DNA from: Micromonospora avicenniae
GTDB taxonomy: Bacteria > Actinomycetota > Actinomycetes > Mycobacteriales > Micromonosporaceae
Assembly: GCF_900156065.1 (NCBI RefSeq)
Contig: NZ_FTNF01000020.1
Span: 1-64,000, forward strand
DNA: 64,000 bases
Reading direction: 5' to 3'
The notes under the pieces were generated by a model, which saw nothing but the letters and a program-made list of their open reading frames with translations, was not told where the DNA came from and made no database searches. Positions 60,197 through 64,000 of the stretch are shown here, one piece after another (the stretch's first letter is position 1; each line of letters opens with the position of its first letter). Both the position numbers and the translations under genes were made by a program.

Positions 60197-60283
60197 CCGC
60201 CGTGATCGACTCGCTTTCCTGAAGCCGGGCGTCCCGGACGCCTCGACGGCCCGCCTTCGAGGAACCCGAGTTGATCACGGCGG
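60197..60283. repeat. long-spaced inverted repeat between convergent genes
   Basis: Seventeen bases at 60197-60213 pair with 60267-60283, with one mismatch. The 53-base spacer contains smaller dyads (CCTCGA/TCGAGG). It fills the space between the convergent RidA and membrane-hydrolase genes, like the element at 11733-11806. It could act as terminator or be a small dispersed element. Confidence 0.55.
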
Positions 60284-60324
60284 CGCCGACCTGCCCGGGG
60301 ACGGGGCGGTGGAGACGGGCGAGG

Positions 60325-62550
60325 TCAGGAGGTCTCGGTGCGGAGCCGCTCGGCGAGTTCCCGGACCGACTCGGTGAGCCGGTCGTCGGACTCGCCCGGC
60401 CAGTGCCCGAAGATCGGCGGTGGCACGCTGTCGCTCGGCGGAGGAACCACGTCACGCGGGTCGATCTGCCGCCGGTCCACCGTCGCCGCCGGGTCGTCCG
60501 GGCGCGTCGGGTCGCCGGGCCGGTTGGGGGAGAAGATCCAACTGCCGATCTGGTCGGTGTCCCGCCAGATGTTGATCCACCGCCAGCCGACCCGCCTGCC
60601 CACCTCCCGGAGCACACTCTCGTCGACGTACGCGGGGAACAGGGGGCCGTAGAGCCGGCGCAACGGCGAGCCGTAGGTGAGCAGGGCGACCCGGCTCCCC
60701 ACCCGTTCCGGCAGCTGCAGCACGGCCGCCGCGAGCAGCACCGACCCGTGGCTGTGCCCGGAGAGCAGCACCCGGTTACCCTGTCCGACCAGGTAGGTGA
60801 TCCGCTGGGTCAGCTCGGGCACCGCCCGCTCGGCGTAGCACGGCGGCGCGAAGGGGTGGGTGCCGCGCGGCCAGAAGGTGCCCAGGTCCCAGATCACGCC
60901 GACGTACCGGCGGAACTCGACGGTCCGGTACGCGAAGATGCCGCCGACGACCAGGCCGAGGAGGATGGCGGCGATCACGTAGCTGCCCACGCCGAGGAAG
61001 AAGTTCACCAGGTCGCCGGGGATCCCGATGTAGCCCTGGATGACGTCCGCCGGGAACCGCCCCATGAGCCCGAGGGCACTGGTTGCCAGCCCCAGGCCGA
61101 TGAGGCAGGCGTAGACCATGGTGATCGGCTCCAGGTGTTCGGTGAACCGGGCCCGGGCGATGGTCCGCTCGACCTGTCGCAGTCGTGGCGCCGCCTTCGG
61201 CGGAGCGTCGGGGAAGTCCCGGGCGACGATATCGGCGGCGGCGCGGTACCTGCCCCGGGCGGAGACGACGGTGACCAGCCCCGCGACGACCAGCGCGCCG
61301 AGCACCGCCAGCACGAACCCGAAGATCGCCCACTTGTAGGCCGGCGGTGGACTGATGACGGCGCGTGCCGCGGTCGGCTCTTCGCGGTTCAGCAGGTCCG
61401 CGATCCGATAGACCAGTTCGGAGGAGAACGCCACCGCCAGCCCGGTGGCGACCGCCGCGATGGCAGGTGCGCCCCAACCTCGCCGTCTGCTCCGCAGCCC
61501 GCGGTGGCGCAGCACGACGAGCCCGATGCCGGCCAGCAGCAGCGTCTGGGCGACGAAGACCCACGCCAGGAAGGCCCCGTAGCGCGGCAGACCGATCCCC
61601 GGGGGCCACGGCGCCGGGTCGAGCAGGACGACCAGCACGACCAGCACGGTCAGTCCGCAGGTGAACGTGCGCAGCATCCGCGTGACGGCATCCGCCGTGG
61701 GGCGGGGTTCCGGGTGGTCTATCAGGTTCCGGGCGCAGATCAGCGCGATACATGCCGCCAGGACCGCGCCGACCAGCACCCCCAGCACCAGCGTCACGAC
61801 GGAGACGCCGGGGCTGAGGCGGGCGGCGAGCAGGCTCGCGTCGAGAGTGGCGAACGCGGTCGCGACGTGGATCGAGCGCAGCCGCCCGACGAGTGGGGCC
61901 GAGTCCCATCTGCCCACCGCAGCGAGCTGGTACGGGCCGGAACCGGTGGTCTTCGGCGCGTGGAAGGCGCTGAACGGCCGACCGGGCCGAGCGCTGAGCC
62001 ACCAGATCAGGGCGATGGCTCCGATCGGGATCAGACTGAGCACCGCCAGGCGCAGCCCGGTCGGCTGCGTGCCCAGCCAGGACAGCCAGTCCCGGTCCCG
62101 GACGCAGCGTGGGGAGGCCATGCACTGCCAGGCGACCAGGTCCAGCGCGGCCCCGACGATCGAGAGCACGTAGAGCGCGGTCAGGGTGAGCCCGAGTATC
62201 CGGCACAGCACCTTCATCATGGTGTGCGAGCCGGTGGGGTTCGGACGCATCCACGCCGCCACGTTGCAGAGCATGAACGGAAGCAGGAAGACCAGCGACA
62301 GCGTCCGCACCGCGGTGCCGGAGGGCAGGTCGCTCCAGCGGTACGCCTCCACCGTGACGCCGCCCGGGCCACAGCTGTCGGGGTAGCCGGGCCGCGGGCG
62401 GAAGAAGCCGCCGTTGCTGTCCCCGGCGACCTGGTACGCGTGCGGCCGGTCCAACACCTGCTCGGGGCCCGCACCTGAGACCCCGTGCACCCGCAGCTCC
62501 ACGACCTCGCCGGTCTCCGCCGGCCCGGCCGTTGACGGCGTCTCCGACAT
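60325..62550 (-). CDS. polytopic membrane protein with a split alpha/beta-hydrolase motif
   Basis: This encodes 741 aa from ATG at 62550; the upstream extension has no codon support. It starts with a strand-loop VVELRVHGVSGAGPEQVLDRP, typical of the first strand of lipase-like hydrolases. About ten membrane helices follow (about 75-555), then a soluble C-terminal part with VLLSGHSHGSVLLAAAVLQLP (nucleophile elbow, Ser600), ALLTYGSPLRRLYGPLFP and WINIWRDTDQIGSWIF. The final IFGHWPGESDD may carry the His. So the hydrolase fold seems interrupted by a large membrane region. It is likely a membrane esterase or lipase of unknown substrate. Confidence 0.75.
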   Translation of the reverse strand: MSETPSTAGPAETGEVVELRVHGVSGAGPEQVLDRPHAYQVAGDSNGGFFRPRPGYPDSCGPGGVTVEAYRWSDLPSGTAVRTLSLVFLLPFMLCNVAAWMRPNPTGSHTMMKVLCRILGLTLTALYVLSIVGAALDLVAWQCMASPRCVRDRDWLSWLGTQPTGLRLAVLSLIPIGAIALIWWLSARPGRPFSAFHAPKTTGSGPYQLAAVGRWDSAPLVGRLRSIHVATAFATLDASLLAARLSPGVSVVTLVLGVLVGAVLAACIALICARNLIDHPEPRPTADAVTRMLRTFTCGLTVLVVLVVLLDPAPWPPGIGLPRYGAFLAWVFVAQTLLLAGIGLVVLRHRGLRSRRRGWGAPAIAAVATGLAVAFSSELVYRIADLLNREEPTAARAVISPPPAYKWAIFGFVLAVLGALVVAGLVTVVSARGRYRAAADIVARDFPDAPPKAAPRLRQVERTIARARFTEHLEPITMVYACLIGLGLATSALGLMGRFPADVIQGYIGIPGDLVNFFLGVGSYVIAAILLGLVVGGIFAYRTVEFRRYVGVIWDLGTFWPRGTHPFAPPCYAERAVPELTQRITYLVGQGNRVLLSGHSHGSVLLAAAVLQLPERVGSRVALLTYGSPLRRLYGPLFPAYVDESVLREVGRRVGWRWINIWRDTDQIGSWIFSPNRPGDPTRPDDPAATVDRRQIDPRDVVPPPSDSVPPPIFGHWPGESDDRLTESVRELAERLRTETS

Positions 62551-62718
62551 AGGCCCCCCGGAGGTGTCTACGGCAGCCCGGGCCGCGGCGCCCCGCCGGC
62601 GCCCGGCCCCGGTTACCCGCCCGGACGCCCGGTAATCGTCCTGGTGGCCCGCTATCACGCCTCTTTCCGGGTGCTCCCCGCCCAGGTGCCGGTGACCGAT
62701 GGTGAGCGAGGTGGTTTC

Positions 62719-64000
62719 ATGGGCGCCATGGCGAACCCGGTGATCCTGACCGTCGACGACGACCCGGTGGTCTCCCGCGCGGTGGCGCGCGACCTCCGTC
62801 GGCGCTACGGCGAGCGCTATCGGGTGATCCGTGCCGGCTCGGGCCCGGAGGCGCTGGACGCGCTGCGCGAGATCAAGCTGCGCGGTGAGCAGGTGGCGTT
62901 GCTGCTCGCCGACCACCGGATGCCGGAGATGACCGGCATCGAGTTCCTCGAGGCGGCGATGGATCTCTTCCCCGCCGCCCGACGGGTGCTGCTCACCGCG
63001 TACGCGGACACGGACGCCGCGATCGAGGCGATCAACGTCGTCGACCTGGACCACTACCTGCTCAAGCCCTGGCACCCGCCGGAGGAGAAGCTCTACCCGG
63101 TGATGGACGGGCTGCTGGAGGCGTGGGCGGCCACTCCCGACGCGGCGCTGACCGAGATCCGGGTGGTGGGGCACCGCTGGTCCGCCCCCTCGTTCAAGAT
63201 CCGTGACTTCCTGGCCCGCAACCTCATCCCGTACCGGTGGCTGCTCACCGACGACCCGGAGGGCGCCCGGCTGCTCGCCGCCGCCGGCGCCAGCGAGACG
63301 GACGTGCCGCTGGTGGTGACCGCCGAGGGCAAGACGCTGATCGCCCCGTCGGCGGCCGAGCTGGCCAGCGTGGTGGGGCTCGCCGTGGAGCCGACCACCG
63401 ACTTCTACGACGTGGTGGTGGTCGGCGGCGGCCCGGCCGGCCTCGGCTCGGCCGTGTACGCGGCGTCGGAGGGCCTGCGTACGGTGCTCGTGGAGCGCCG
63501 CGCCACCGGCGGGCAGGCCGGGCAGAGCAGCCGGATCGAGAACTACCTGGGCTTTCCCGACGGCGTCTCCGGCGCCCAGCTCACCGACCGGGCGCGCCGG
63601 CAGGCGCTCAAGTTCGGCGCCGAGTTGCTCAGCACCCGGGAGGTGATCGGATTGACCGAGGCGGGCGGGGCCCGCCTGCTCCGCTTCGGCGACGGCACCG
63701 AGATCGCCGCGCACACCGTGGTGCTCGCCACCGGCGTCTCCTACCGGGTGCTCGACGCCCCGGGCGTGGGCGACTTCACCGGTCGGGGCGTCTTCTACGG
63801 AGCCGTATCCACCGAGGCGCCGAACTGCGTCGACCAGGAGGTCTACATCGTCGGCGGGGCGAACTCCGCCGGTCAGGCGGCGGTGTTCTTCTCCCGCTAC
63901 GCCGCCCGGGTGCACCTGGTGGTCCGGGGTCCCGACCTGACCGCGTCGATGTCGCGTTACCTGATCGACCAGTTGGAGCAGAGTGACCGGATCACCGTGC
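62719..64000 (+). CDS. response-regulator / FAD-oxidoreductase fusion (cut by window end)
   Basis: From ATG at 62719 (GAGGTGG upstream; a second ATG at 62728 is possible), 427 codons are visible and the stop is outside. Residues 1-125 are a receiver domain (ILTVDDDPV, phospho-acceptor Asp65 in LLLADHRMPEMTG, LLTAYAD, YLLKPW). Residues about 140-225 are a thioredoxin-like segment, and from about 233 there is a flavoprotein (VVVVGGGPAGLGSAVYAASEGL, GGQAGQSSRIENYLGFPDGVSG, LATGVSYRVLDAPG, YIVGGANSAGQAAVFFSRYA). The thioredoxin-reductase CxxC is replaced by GAVS, so it is not a thioredoxin reductase. It is probably a phospho-controlled or signalling flavoprotein acting in a redox pathway. Confidence 0.88.
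   Translation, partial: MGAMANPVILTVDDDPVVSRAVARDLRRRYGERYRVIRAGSGPEALDALREIKLRGEQVALLLADHRMPEMTGIEFLEAAMDLFPAARRVLLTAYADTDAAIEAINVVDLDHYLLKPWHPPEEKLYPVMDGLLEAWAATPDAALTEIRVVGHRWSAPSFKIRDFLARNLIPYRWLLTDDPEGARLLAAAGASETDVPLVVTAEGKTLIAPSAAELASVVGLAVEPTTDFYDVVVVGGGPAGLGSAVYAASEGLRTVLVERRATGGQAGQSSRIENYLGFPDGVSGAQLTDRARRQALKFGAELLSTREVIGLTEAGGARLLRFGDGTEIAAHTVVLATGVSYRVLDAPGVGDFTGRGVFYGAVSTEAPNCVDQEVYIVGGANSAGQAAVFFSRYAARVHLVVRGPDLTASMSRYLIDQLEQSDRITV

Noticed and set aside
62551..63915. An N-terminal extension of the membrane hydrolase frame to 63915
   Set aside because: It lies antisense to the receiver-flavoprotein gene. The real start is ATG 62550.
62719..64000. Thioredoxin reductase
   Set aside because: The CxxC motif is replaced by GAVS and a receiver domain is fused at the N-terminus.

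Overview
The window is about 72-73 % GC, with strong third-position G/C bias, many GTG starts, GTGA stop-start overlaps, TANNNT -10 boxes next to start codons and an IdeR/DmdR-type iron box. It looks like chromosomal DNA of a high-GC actinomycete, most likely Micromonosporaceae (Micromonospora or a close relative). That placement rests on gene order, codon use and a small intergenic repeat; no database search was possible.

Left edge (1-8.4 kb): the tail of an IS110-type transposase, decayed sequence, a lipoprotein built from two FtsX-extracellular-domain-like repeats, a giant secreted GH92 alpha-mannosidase with many accessory domains, and a royal-jelly/SMP-30-like beta-propeller protein.

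8.5-21.9 kb: a block that looks like one unnamed envelope system. It holds a membrane cytochrome-b/molybdopterin oxidoreductase with a small membrane partner, an NAD-dependent sugar epimerase with a zinc-like insertion, a GT-C-like membrane protein, a GT2 transferase + DUF2064 + methyltransferase operon, an LPxTG surface protein, an OmpR-type two-component system, and a DnaK-like/PQQ-propeller membrane fusion. Three divergent promoter regions in the block carry the same direct repeat (TTACCG, 11-bp period), about 50-70 bp upstream of inferred transcription starts. I propose a single regulon under the local two-component system.

22-32.7 kb: galactose use. One arm (minus strand) has a GH36 alpha-galactosidase and a sugar ABC importer. 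The divergent arm has a short-chain dehydrogenase, a FadR-type regulator, DgoD galactonate dehydratase, a mutarotase-like protein, a KDPGal/KDPG aldolase and an SMP-30 lactonase. Together these make a De Ley-Doudoroff route, lacking only the KDGal kinase. Both arms carry tandem 56/59-bp repeats at gene junctions. Each repeat unit is a 19-20 codon mini-ORF chained to its neighbours by GTGA overlaps.

33-39.5 kb: a secreted subtilase, a Sel1-repeat protein, a nucleosidase-like protein and a metallophosphoesterase.

39.5-51.9 kb: a complete desferrioxamine locus. An iron box sits between a siderophore-binding lipoprotein followed by desABCD (plus strand) and two FecCD permeases, an ATPase, a penicillin-acylase-family hydrolase and a second siderophore-type acyltransferase (minus strand).

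51.9-64 kb: smaller units. These are a DUF1772 membrane protein, a GNAT, a DUF4132 pair, a TOPRIM protein next to a Phd-like antitoxin domain, smpB, a divergent LysR/dehydrogenase/RidA set, a membrane protein carrying a GHSHG hydrolase motif, and the start of a response-regulator/flavoprotein fusion cut by the window end. No tRNA, rRNA, tmRNA or CRISPR array was seen.
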